Source: Cruorifilaria tuberocauda (lineage: Eukaryota > Nematoda > Chromadorea > Rhabditida > Onchocercidae). From it: a DNA stretch of 64,000 nt. The position numbers and the translations under genes were made by a program. The notes beneath the pieces were generated by a model. That model had not been told where the DNA came from, made no database searches, and worked only from the letters and a program-made list of their open reading frames with translations. The stretch is from the NCBI GenBank assembly GCA_013365365.1, contig JABVXU010000049.1, positions 179,651-243,650 of the forward strand, given 5' to 3'. Shown here piece by piece: positions 1-11,385 of the stretch. The stretch's first letter is position 1. The number at the start of each line of letters is the position of its first letter.

Positions 1-373
1 TATTTCATTCCTTGAAAATTTATAGCAGGATTTTAAACAGTGCCATTGTGGAATAATTTTTGCTCTAACAGTCCGCATACGCCCATTATATATTTTTTAA
101 ACGACTCATTTGCTTTTCTCAAAGCGACAGGTTTCGCTTTATTTGTCTTTTTTATCCCAAAATTTCCTCGGGGGAAATGATTTCACTTTTCGACTATCTG
201 CGTGTACGGTTTGTTATGTACAAATAAAGATTAATCGAGGGTGCATAACTGAGAATAATTGAGATTGCGTACTTGTGAAAAATGAAGGAATTGGAATTCA
301 TATATCAATAAATTTATAAAGAAAATCTTGGCATTTGAAATTAGAACATACAATGAAAGAAACGAGTGGGAAA
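1..373. other. 3' flank of unknown gene, no coding signal
   Basis: A+T-rich sequence downstream of the stop codon of the minus-strand gene ending at 374. On the minus strand an AATAAA poly(A) signal (read as TTTATT on the plus strand) lies at 138-143, about 230 nt past the stop, and could end the transcript. I see no other gene here. Confidence 0.5.
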
Positions 374-2367
374 TCACCTATTTCTGGAACACACCCACTC
401 TCGACAAAGTAGGCATTGAATATTTGGGTAGTAGGCAGCATCGTTGTGCTTTGTCAACTTAGGAGTTGTTAAACGCTTTGCAATTTGCTTATTTGTAGCA
501 AACGAATAGATACTTCCATCAACTCGCTTATTATTATTCTGTAATTTGTTCGTGTTGCTGTATTGTCCACCTATTGTTGCAGAACTGATATTCTTGGTAT
601 CTTCATCTTTCACTATACGCTTTCTCTCATCATTTGATACTGGTAATGTTTTACTTTCACTTTCATTCCATTCCAAATCTGAAACTACTGCTTCCTTCGA
701 AGAGGTTAAATTACTCCTCCTCCTGCTGTGATCGCTTATACATTCAATATCACCAAATGTTTGTAATGGTATAAAGATATAAATGCTTTACTAAAGACTG
801 GAAAAAATTTTTTTGAACAAAATGATTGCTTTGTTGCGAAACGGAAAAATGCAAAAACTCTCATTATATACAAATAAAAATTTGCTCACAAACTGTTTTT
901 TGCCTTTTGGATAAAGACAAATTGATAGGTTTATCAGTTTCAACTTCAAGATCATCATCCATTTGTGGTTTCAGTTCTTCGTGATATCCTAAAAATTATC
1001 AGTAGCGGTTAATGATTTATTAGTTTTCTAGTAAATAATGGAGCATAAAAATAAAAGGTTCCATTAGGTGGAATTGTTATAACCTTGTCGGAGAGGATAT
1101 TTTTATTCCTATCTTGTTTCAGAAATTGAAAGATATATCGGAAAATTGAAATATTTTTTGTGCTGTAGAAATTTTTCTGTAATCACATTGATTTAGCTTA
1201 CCATTATGTACTCGTTCTAATAAGTGTTCATTTTTTAGGGTAAACAGATCCCCTTTCGGTAGCACACAATATTCACTTGAGATAATATGCTTTGAATCTG
1301 GGCACTGCATGGGTACGCGATTATAACTGTTTGTTCGTAATGCTATAAAGAAATTTATATGCATTCAAGTTGCCTCTGGTATTTCGAGTGCTTTAAATGC
1401 TTTTGTGAAATCTAATGGCACATCATAAATAACTAACTCTTGTGGTAAGGACAGTCCGTACAGTTGGTATACACTGTTGCTGCTTCATCTTTCGCATCTA
1501 CATCTCGTCTACTTCGCTTTACCAAATCTGAAAAGCAAAAAAAATTTTAAGGTTGCATTGCATACAATTGTATAATTAGAGAACGGTGATTAAATGTTTT
1601 GTACTCAATCTGACACATTCTTGATTTGATTTAATTATTTTTCCTGATGTTTCATTTTTAAGTTTTTTGTAATTTATTTCCCAAGGAAACATTAAAAAAG
1701 TATTTATATTTTAGAGAAACGTTAAAGAGAACAGAAGAGATAGCAGTGCGGAAAGGATAACGAAATGGATGGTTCTTTAATGTGAAAGGAAAAGAGAAAA
1801 CGTCCTAACGAAATAACTAAACAATAGTGATGAAATCACACCTACATACGAGCAATACATTTTTCAGAACAAATTGGTCACCAAGACAACCAACTACAAT
1901 GATCACTGGAAAATGTTCACGTTGATTCAAATCCTTCATAATTTTTGCAATTGAAATATTAGATTTTTATCCATTAAAATTTCGATTAAAAAAGGGAAGA
2001 CTGAAAATCAATTTCAAACTTATATAGACATTAAATTACTGAACTAATGCCAATCCTAGATAATGTTTATTCGCAGGTCAACATCGGTTGAATAGTATGC
2101 TAAAAGGGAAGTGAATATGAAATACCGAACACCTTCACATGCATAAAAAACAAAAAACATACTGAGCGGTTGATTTTCGACATCATTTGCTGTGACGGTT
2201 GTGCTCTCCAAATCGTGCGACTTCCTATATAGTTCAGGAAACTTTCGCAGCAACCATTCCTCTAGGACTGCACCGCGTTTCCGACCATTGCTACTTGTTA
2301 TTTCAAGATTGGAGGTTGTCACAGATTCAAATGATTTCGAATTAAGCAGTGCTTTCAATGAACTCAT
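374..2367 (-). CDS. Unknown nematode protein, five-exon model
   Basis: I do not recognise this protein. Exon 1 (2367-2133) starts with ATG (MSSLKALLNSKSFE...) and is rich in charged residues (RKRGAVLEEWLLRKFPELYR). Exon 2 (1527-1438), exon 3 (1342-1202) and exon 4 (988-894) join in matching phase 1 through good donors and T-rich acceptors. Exons 2-3 carry the cysteines, with NCTDCPYHK followed by VPMQCPDSK and SSEYCVLPKG, which could be a metal site or disulphide-bonded region. Exon 4 is acidic (MDDDLEVETD). The last exon (about 734-374) is polar and ends in IQCLLCREWVCSRNR before TAG. The exon 4 to exon 5 junction is unresolved: obvious donors in exon 4 are phase 0 or 1, while every acceptor upstream of exon 5 is phase 2, so one boundary is wrong. 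The product would be near 300 aa, with no signal peptide or clear membrane segment. Coding status is fairly sure; function is unknown. Confidence 0.55.
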
Positions 2368-5300
2368 TTTTTCCTAAATTCCCGATTTTCATTATTTAAA
2401 TTTTACAAAATCCATTTTTGAATTCTTTGAAATTATAATTCTAACTGCATAGCAAGATCACTTGTAGCAAATCCAAAGGGAGTGATTGCAAGAGAATTTA
2501 AAAATAGTGGGAATCACTGGAAAACAATGGAAGTGATCGTACAAAAATGTTTCAGAAATATAATGAAATTAATCATGCTATTCAATGACAAAGCATTCAG
2601 TGAGTGTCAATGGAAACATGTATTTTTGCTGTGCAAATGTTGAAATGTAAGAGTAACAAGTTGCTATCAAAAAACCAAAATGATGAGAGTATCAGATTAA
2701 AAGCATCCCAATCAGCTGCCTACTGTTTTTAATACAGGTTTCAGAACAAGTGATTGACGATCTGCATATTTCCCATCAGCTTCATTTATTGCACCAAGCC
2801 ATTTCCAATTTTAATAGTCTCTTTTGGATTTTAGAACTGTTAACACTGTTAATTTCATTGCATAATAAGCGTAAAAATCTCATAGCAATCTCCGTTTACT
2901 TTGTTGAACAAGTTCTATTCCGTGAAGCTTGCATATTTTCTCTGAATTTTTTTTTTCATTTTTAGACTTGTAACTGCCTGCAAATGCAACAAGACATTCA
3001 ATAAAATGAGATTATAGCGCGTATTTGTAATTGGTATTAAGCAAAATAACGAATGAAATATCTTCTCCCGTATTTCTTGAAGTCATCGAAAATCTTTTCA
3101 GATGAATAGCAATAAATAATTTGATTAGCAAAAACATAATTTGTAGATTTGAAATTACTACTTAAGATGATTTCACATTTAAGAGAAATGACTGAGAAAC
3201 AGAGAAAAGGATTACACTTGATACTTTTGGATAGCTGTCGAAATATTAGTGTTAGCAAAATATTTTAATACACGAGAGGATTACGAATGAAAAAGGATAC
3301 GAGAAGACAATTGATAAGGATTGGGTGTGTAAAAGTTTTGCAGTATTCCGGGTGGCGATTTCATGCACATACACTGATCACGGTACCCTCAAATAATAAA
3401 TTATCAACCAAGTTTGAAAAATTGCTATGTAATAGAAGCAAATAGATACAATGAGATGTGAATGCATTGATGGCCAAACCAACATAACATCGAGAGTTTT
3501 AGAAATGTGGAGGATTAAGAAAAGCCATGTTTTTCAGTTGTTTGATATTTTTGCAAAAGCTAGCGTGTGATGTATCGAATAACACAACTCAGAGAGGTGA
3601 AATCCGATCTTTAAGTTTGCATCTCAATAATGAACACGTACTGAATTTCAATACGAGTTCCGCAATAGATCCAACTCTAAATACACTTCGAATACTCCAC
3701 ATTTCTAAACATTTACCAGACGTTATTTTTTGAAGAGAAACTTATGAAAGTATCAACGCTAAACTACAAAATTCATAAGCATATTGAATCCTGTATGACA
3801 ATTTGAAATTTTGATCAAAGAGAACGCAGTTTATTGTCCGGTTCAAAGTTACACAATATGAAAATTGAACTCGTTAGAATAAACTTCATTATTTCAGTTA
3901 CTCCATTAAGGTTTGAGATCTCTACTTAGAGATCTGAGCAGGTTTTGAAAATCTGCAAAATTACATTCTTTCAAAGAACACTGTGATGATATGTGCTGTA
4001 CCGAAAAGATGCTAAGGGCTTCAGCTTCCAGAACTGGAAGTATTAATAGTCACTATGATAAAGTTCCCCATTAAACTAACTTGATAGAAAAGTTAAAAAC
4101 TTCATGTATGAAATATCGAAAGAAGTGCAAATGAAAATAAAAGTTAATTTGAAATTGAAACTGCACTAACGAATGGCTGTGAAACGTCAGCTGAAAATGT
4201 GTACACAAAAAATGGGAGCGCACAAACCAGCAACACAATGACCGTTTCAACTGACCATTTTGTGTCTTTGTCTGTGCACTGGATCAGATTGCTCGGTAAG
4301 GTGTTTGCAGATTCTTCGGATTTCCATTTCTTCTTTATCTTCGGTATTTTTCATTATCACAATTTTTATGCACATGTCGTGCCCACCAATATAAGACACA
4401 AAGGTAAATGTACACAAAGTTTTATGGAACTCAGTGATATACTAATTTATCGTATAAAATAATTGTGGGATGAAATCTTCCATCAGAAATAATCCAAATC
4501 CTAATATCTTGATTCATCCTAATTTACGGTACCGTTCACTGCACTGTAAAATATAATTACAATATTGATTCGTTTTGGTGATTGAGAAATTCCTGAACTA
4601 CAGATAAGTACATGCTAGATTAGGAATGGATTGAGATTCTGAATAAAAAAAGAATTCAGAGGTCGAAAATTTGTTATAGGCATGTTCACAATCCGGTTTT
4701 CATCGTTTCTAGGTCACTGGTCAGACGTATACAATGAAAGACAAACAAAAGTAGTTTTGAATAAAATGGAGAAAGGGGTGAGAGTTCTCTCCTTTCTTCT
4801 TCAGTATCGAATCTTGCTGAGAGGCCACTGTTCCAACCTTTCCAGTGTTCATCTTTTCTCCACATCAATTCCTGTGTATCAGGCACTGTTCAAGCGATAT
4901 AATTTGAGAACCATTTGTTTGGAACCTGAGCGCACCACACAAATCTACGCCATTCCATCGACAAATGATTTGCTACGCTGACCTGAATTTATCCGCTCCA
5001 TAAAAACAGTATAACTGTTTGGCAGGCTTTTAGCAATATGCATTACATGGGAAAATATTCTTGCTGTAACTTTTATACATAAGTTTCTTTAACTTGTCTC
5101 ACTTTTTGAATACACATTTTTTCCCGAGTCCTTAGCTGAAACAATAAGAAAACTAGATTTTATGCATTCCGCTAAGATGATGATAAAGAACCAAAACATA
5201 GTACCTCTTTAAGCTTTCTTTGTCCATTTGCAATTAATCATTAACATATGTTTGAATAAAAAAAATTCATTTTTTAAGTCGGAATGCAACGAGACTGAAA

Positions 5301-7747
5301 ATTTACAAAGATTCCATTAATGCAGAAAAGATTTCTCGAGAAGTGCAACACCAAGGTTCACTGAAATTTATTCGAACTCTAAATTAGACTTCAGAATTTT
5401 ATATCGAGAATCTTCGTTTTGTTGGTCTATCATGGTGTTTTCACATTGAATCTGATATTTGTCGAGAAGCTGCAGCTTTAAAAGTTTACGTAGGGGAAAG
5501 AGGCAGATGGAAAAGAGAATTAATTCATGCATTTTTGATTCTTCCATAACTATTAATAAAGAAATCAGTAACAGACGTGTTTAAAGAATTAGGAAATTTT
5601 GGATCGTATGTACATCTTTCTCAAAAATTCGCGCATTTATAAAATTTATATCCATTCTTCGACAAAAAATAAAACGTAAACTTTCAGACTAGTGTGTAAA
5701 TATACATGTTTCCTCTGGTTTTAGATTATTTAATTTGACTCAAGTCCAGCTCCAATGTTGATTCGATCTTAATCAAAATTGGAGAAATCTTTCTTGACTG
5801 CTCCATCATTCCAGTCTATTTAGAGGAACGACGGATAATGCTCTTAAATGTTTTTCAACCCGCCTCACACCTGATGCCCTTTTCGTTTTCCGCATGTGCC
5901 TTGTTCAGCTTCGTCTTAATGTAAAATTCCCTTTCTCGAACTCGGACTTTTTTCTGTTTTTTTTTTTTGGGAAAGTTCCGGATTGCTTTTGAAAATCACA
6001 GTATGCTTATGGCACGCACTGTTCTTTTCCTTCGCTTCTTTTTAGGAAGTAAAAACTTTCTAGGCAATAATTCTGCTCAAAGTCGGTCGCCAGAACATTA
6101 TATGATGAACTGATTGATGTATGAGATACTGAGGCGCTTTTTATTCGTTTTTTCATAGATATTTAAACAGATATACAAATATTTGGTTATTTTCCGACTT
6201 CTCGGTTAGGTTATCGCTAAAATTTAATTTTTTAATATAATTTTAGCAACAATCTAACTGAGAAGTCATCGGAAAACAACCAAGTATATCTGTTTAATCA
6301 CTGAAATGTGTCTGGCGATCATCTAAGTTGCGACTATCTATTCAGGCGTATATTTATCGGATAAGGAGTTGTTAAAACAAATATATAAATCATGATATGA
6401 ATAAATGGAACAAGAACATGTCTGAAGGATTTCATTCCGTCCATCCCGATCACCCTCTCTCTCATGAAACTCCATCTTAGCTTGGTTCGTACTTTTATTT
6501 CTCGGCGATTCTTGCCGGTATTTTGCGGTAGGCCGGTCCCTGACGTGGATGTTTGATACTCATGTGCGTATCGAATGGGATAGAGATAGAAGTGGTAAAG
6601 TTGTGAGGGGGATTGGCAGCGTTGTTAGCAGTTGGGTGTCTTGAGGCGGATATGTGTCGTTGATAAACAATGAATTGATAAACAGATAGATCAGATGGTA
6701 TGATGATTTGGTGAGTGTGTTTCTGAAATGGCAACTGTCCAACATTGCATTTATTCAACGGTTTTCCTTTCGCAGGCTTCTTAAGACATCTTCATGTTTA
6801 TGCGTATGTGTATGAGAAAAGACGAGGAAGAATTGGTGGCATTCTGGTGGTGGTAGTTAAGTATACTGCTGTTTAGGCGGATTTTCCCGATTTTCTATTT
6901 TTGGCCCAAGAAATTTGTCTGGCTTGTATTCACTTAGTATTCGTTTAAATCCAGCATCCATTAGCATATTTAAAACTTGCTGCAAGATTTACAAAACTTC
7001 AGTTTTTATTTTAAAGTTACGTTGACATTTAAATAATTAAAACTCTAGTTACTATAGTGGAATAATTCATTTCGTTTAATTCATTCACTAGGTAAGTCTC
7101 CGTTGTTTTATGTCTCTTAGCTCTGACTGTTGGCGTGATCTCATCGACTTGTCTGAAACCTCATTTTAGCCTGACACCATCAAATGATTTCTTTTTGCTA
7201 GTGTTAATTCTTTTGTCTTAGACATCTGTATCAGTCCAAAAAGACAGATATTTTAAAACTCTTGCAACGATGTCAGTGTTCCAATAAGATGCACTGGCGG
7301 TAATTCAGTGGGTATGATGGATAACCAGGTAAAATAATGTAATAAATTGGGATTGTTGCATGTTGAATGCATCTGTACTCAACGTGCAGCAATCTCCAAT
7401 CCAAAACAATGGAAGCATATAATATTCATTAGATTTAAAATACTTGATATTATCGGTGTTATATTCATATAGAATTCCAAAGATCCATTCATGTAAAGCC
7501 AAACTAAATATCAATAGGAAAAGGAAATTGTGTTTGAGCCTGTATGTATGTATTTATCTCACATGATGCAAGCGTCCTTTGGCAGAATTTCTTACTTTGG
7601 TGATGCAAATATGTGAAATGGATAAACATCTGTTTCGCTCTCACTTTCATCTGTTTCACATCGGTTTGTATCGAACTATATCTAGTCTGTTACGGTTATA
7701 AATCGTCCGTCATGCTCCAGGTGTATCTCTGTTGATAGCTTGTTTCG
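2368..7747. other. Intergenic region between divergent genes
   Basis: This 5.4 kb separates the minus-strand unknown gene from the plus-strand epsin gene, so it holds both promoters. Open frames of 60-110 codons occur (for example 4682-4981 plus and 6495-6758 minus), but none has splice sites, composition or recognisable motifs that argue for coding. The only structured element I see is the inverted repeat at about 6163-6297. Sequence from about 6420 to 6620 is less A+T-rich than its surroundings, without an identifiable motif. Confidence 0.6.
6163..6297. repeat. Imperfect inverted repeat, MITE-like foldback
   Basis: Two arms of roughly 60 nt face each other across a short A/T-rich centre near 6230-6240. 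The outer ends read TTAAACAGATATAC on the left and, reverse-complemented, the same on the right. Inside, both arms share a TTGGTT-TTTTCCGA block, then CTTCTC-GTTAG, then GCTAAAATT. The arms differ by a few substitutions and by 3-4 nt indels, as expected for an old copy. No open reading frame lies inside. A non-autonomous foldback/MITE-type element is the simplest reading; no target-site duplication is clear. Confidence 0.7.
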
Positions 7748-10332
7748 ATGTCGATTTCAACTATTAGACGTCAAGTAAAAAATGTCGCCTATAATTTCTC
7801 GGACGCGCAAGTTAAAGTTCGAGAAGCCACCAGGTGATGAAGTTATAAATTTCGTAATTGTGTTCATCTTCTTATAGTATAAAATGACTGTGCCACATTT
7901 TATGCATATTTCATTGCAAATCCTTTTTTACATAAACGGAACAGAATTTAATGAAATGAGTTATTCGGAAAAATGATCGTTGATAAATGTTGCGGGAGAA
8001 ATTTTTTTTTTTTTTATAAACTCAAAGAATAGTATGGAAACCGATTGCAATGTTATATGAGGTGGATGAAAATGAAAATTCTCTAAATAGACAAACCGGT
8101 TAATCTATCCAAAACAGCAACCAAATTCATATTGAGGAAGAAAGGTGCATTCGTCATTTCGTTGTCTATCATTTCGTTACTTTTAGCACTTTTTCTGCTA
8201 GTCATACTGGCGCTTTTTATCAGAAACCAAGGGAATTGGTTTCTGTGAGAATGATGTGTTGCAGCAATGATCCATGGGGACCTTCTACGGCACTGATGTC
8301 TGAAATCGCAGATCTAACACATAATCCATTGTCGTTTACTGAGATTATGTCGATGCTCTGGAAGAGATTAAATGATCACGGAAAGAATTGGAGACATGTG
8401 TACAAAAGTCTTGTTCTTTTGGATTATTTGATAAAGGTTAGGTTTTTATAGATTGATTGTATTTGACTATTCGAAAGCTTTTTGGAAAACTGCATTTGGA
8501 TAAGTAATTTTAAAAAAATTTGGCTCTCGTTTGGTCTTGAGATTTACATTTTTCATGCGGATTATTTCTTTTTATTATAAAGTACATTTACAATTACAAC
8601 AATACATTGCTCTTCGTTTTAGTGTGGCAGTGAGAAGGTGGCTCAGCAGTGTCGAGAAAATATCTACTCGATTGAAACGTTGAAAGATTTTCAACATATT
8701 GAAGATAATAGAGATCAGGGTATGAATGTACGGGAGAAAGCAAAACAGATGGTTAGCCTGTTGTATGACGAAGAACGACTAAAAAATGAACGAACGAAGT
8801 TCATGATGACTAGGAAGAAATTCATGTCTGGTTCTGGTATCTCCTCAGATGGTTCTGTACGACATATACGCAAAACTGATATTGGTCCTACATTTGGTAG
8901 ATTTTGGCTTTCTCATATTTCTATAACGATTCTCATTGTTGTTTTAGAGGAATGTAAATTTTCTGTTTAGGAATTGTACTAATTAAGATGATATTTCAAT
9001 GTTTTTTAGAATCAGAATTGGAAGATGCACGACCGGCAAGCGCTGGTGAAGAAGAAATGCAATTGCAGATTGCGCTTGCACTATCACGGGAAGAAAGTGA
9101 GAAGGAAGAAGAACTAAGGAAAAAGGATGACATTGGGTTACAGGTACACTAAATGTGTAATATTTCATTTTCGGGAGATCATTTGTGTATATTTTGTAGG
9201 ATTATTTATGCTGTGATATATTCCAGTATGTATCAGATATTTCAGTTATGCCAAAAAGTGGTATTTTGAATATATAATGAGCAAGAATAAATATGTCATA
9301 TATAATGTACTGGGCACCGATATTAAATGCCGAGGAATTCAGATGGCATTAAATGAGAGTCGCCGTGAAATCGAGCGGATGAATTCCATGGATGCTGTTG
9401 GTCAAAATACAGTGTCAAGTTCAACTCTTTCGCAAAGTGCGATTGATGACTTGCTGTCGCTGGGAGTGGGACAACCTGTTGAACAAATAACTTCAAATCC
9501 ATGGGGTGGACCAGTTACTGATCCATGGGCACCGGCTTCTGGTATTACTCCTGTAGCAGTTGTTGGTTGGTGCTTTAGCATTGGCAGTTTATTCTGTTTT
9601 CCTGAATGAATGCTTTTTAATGATATTGAAGTCTTTTAACACCAGTTACAGATATTTGAGAATTGTAGGCCAGGGTAAGATCTTTTAAACAAGGCATATG
9701 CGTTCCGAAAAATATTTATGTTGTTCTTCAACTTAATCATAAACTGTAATTATAGGATCGTCCCTGTACTCAAACATCCAAGCGATCAATAATGACCCGT
9801 GGATGTTAGCACTCCCAAAAACCGAGGTAACGGCAAACTCAGTCGACCCGTGGGCTACTGTGCCTTCTTTCACCAGTCAAACTCCAGTCTCCAATGCTGA
9901 AGAAAATAATTCTAAACAAAGAAACAGCACGAAAACACCTGAAAGTTTCCTTGGTGAAAACTCATCCCTTGTTAATTTAGACAATCTGCTCGGGACGACA
10001 AGTAACAACTCGAAACCAGGTTTTTATCTTTCTTTTTACTTTCAATTTATATAGTGTTAAATCCTTGAAAAAAAGTAAAGCACTCGAGTCTCGAATGTTA
10101 CTTTACATGACACAATCGTATTTTAGCAAGCAATCCATTTCTTTCTGGTACTGGTGCAGCTGCGCCATTAAACCCATTTATCGCCCAGCAACGTCCATCA
10201 CCATCACTTAATGAAATGATGAGTCAAAACCGCATATCGTCAACAGGAAATCCTATCCAAACAACTATGCAACCACCACTGGCGCCAGTTCCGACGTCGG
10301 CATCAACTCAACCTACCAATCCATTTGCTTGA
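7748..10332 (+). CDS. epn-1: Epsin, ENTH-domain clathrin adaptor
   Basis: Endocytic adaptor that binds PtdIns(4,5)P2, ubiquitinated cargo, AP-2 adaptor, clathrin and EH-domain proteins at the plasma membrane. Exons: 7748-7833, 8265-8436, 8623-8896, 9010-9143, 9343-9541, 9756-10019, 10127-10332. All phases agree and give 444 aa. The ENTH domain fills about residues 6-150 (IRRQVKN, REATSNDPWGPS, LMSEIADLTHN, WKRLNDHGKNWRHVYKSL, VAQQCRENI, NVREKAKQM), essentially the family consensus. Two ubiquitin-interacting motifs follow, near 191-207 (EEEMQLQIALALSREES) and 217-233 (QMALNESRREIE, split by an intron). DPW motifs at 282, 302 and 319, plus NPW at 274, would bind the AP-2 adaptor. LVNLD at 360-364 is a clathrin box. 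NPF motifs at 379, 392 and 441 (the last at the C-terminus) would bind EH domains. The full epsin layout is present; the gene is named after the single worm epsin. Confidence 0.96.
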
Positions 10333-11385
10333 CTGATCACGGGGCTAAGTTCTGAAGCGAATGTTATAATGCATTTTTATTATGATGCGCTTGCGTCTAC
10401 CATGAACAGTCCTATCCGTTTTCATCCCTTTTCTGTTCATTGCACACTATTCCTTCATTTCTGGATTTTCGAAATATATTGTATATAAGTGAGGATAACT
10501 CAGTTATTTGGTACGATTTTCTTTCCAATATGAAACAGAAACGAATCGTAAATGTAAGTATTGTACTCCACTTTGCCTTAAGATATCAAAAGCTGCTTTA
10601 TAAGATTTTGCGTTTTGTAATTTTAAAGCATAACATGAACATTTTCTTCTCTGGTCATTATTTCTTTAATCCAGTCTTTCATCTATTGAATTCTTTGCCC
10701 CTGCAAACCTTATCTATCTGAAAGCTACAGAAATTTTTAATATATACATTCACATCCAATGATTTGCTTTTGTGATAATAAAGCATAATTTGTGATCGTT
10801 TCATTTCCAATATTTTGTGGACACTTCTTTTGGAATCTTTTCTAGTGTTCGTTAATGTGACAAGCTTGGAGATGTGCGTTATCCAAGTTCATATGATAAA
10901 CGTTGTAAATTCTGTTTTCCATTTCCCCACTTTGTTCGTTTTTGGAAACTCCTACTAACCTCGAGCAAAAAATCATTTATAGCTTTCTAAACTGTGTGTC
11001 TTGCAGAATATAGGTATTACTTCTCTTTTCGACGGAACTCTGCACTAAGTACAACTTGGCAATGCAGAAGTTATATTCCACATGGACACTTTCGTTTATC
11101 GCGAGAACTAATTGACCACGGGAAACTTTCACCTAAATTTTGAAATTAATGTTTCCAACAGGAACGATTCGAATTCTTGACTGTTGGGTCATACATTTGA
11201 GCATGTAATATATTCAGGATTCTTTGCAACAGTTCTGTCGAAATTGATCAGTGTAGTTTACCAGTTACTCTTTACAGTTTATAGTTATATGGTTTGTAAC
11301 AAAACGGTGAACATCAGAAAATACAGGAATCAATTTGCACAAGCAGTACACTGTGTAAGTGCAGAAGCGTTAACATTAAAAAAAA
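10333..11385. other. Convergent 3' intergenic region
   Basis: Space between the stops of epsin (plus) and the RUN/PH gene (minus), expected to hold both 3' UTRs. An AATAAA at 10777-10782 is a good poly(A) signal for epsin, about 445 nt past its stop. Small open frames here (10440-10721, 11184-11456) lack coding character; the second overlaps the antisense of the RUN/PH last exon. No obvious poly(A) signal for the minus-strand gene was found. Confidence 0.55.
10777..10782 (+). terminator. Poly(A) signal for epsin gene
   Basis: Canonical AATAAA in A+T-rich sequence downstream of the epsin stop codon and before the convergent neighbour. It gives a 3' UTR of about 450 nt. It could also be a chance hexamer, since the region is A+T-rich. 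Confidence 0.45.

Noticed and set aside
1343..1437. In-frame coding-looking stretch (VIYDVPLDFTKAFKALEIPE) that first suggested a frameshifted pseudogene
   Set aside because: It falls in an intron: the donor AAGA|GTTAGT at 1437 and acceptor at 1343 join flanking exons in the same phase, so no pseudogene is needed.
3915..3934. Short palindrome AGATCTCT-ACTT-AGAGATCT
   Set aside because: An 8-bp stem of this kind is expected by chance at this scale.
4682..4981. 99-codon plus-strand frame in the 5' intergenic region
   Set aside because: No motif, no splice context, and a competing minus frame of similar quality.
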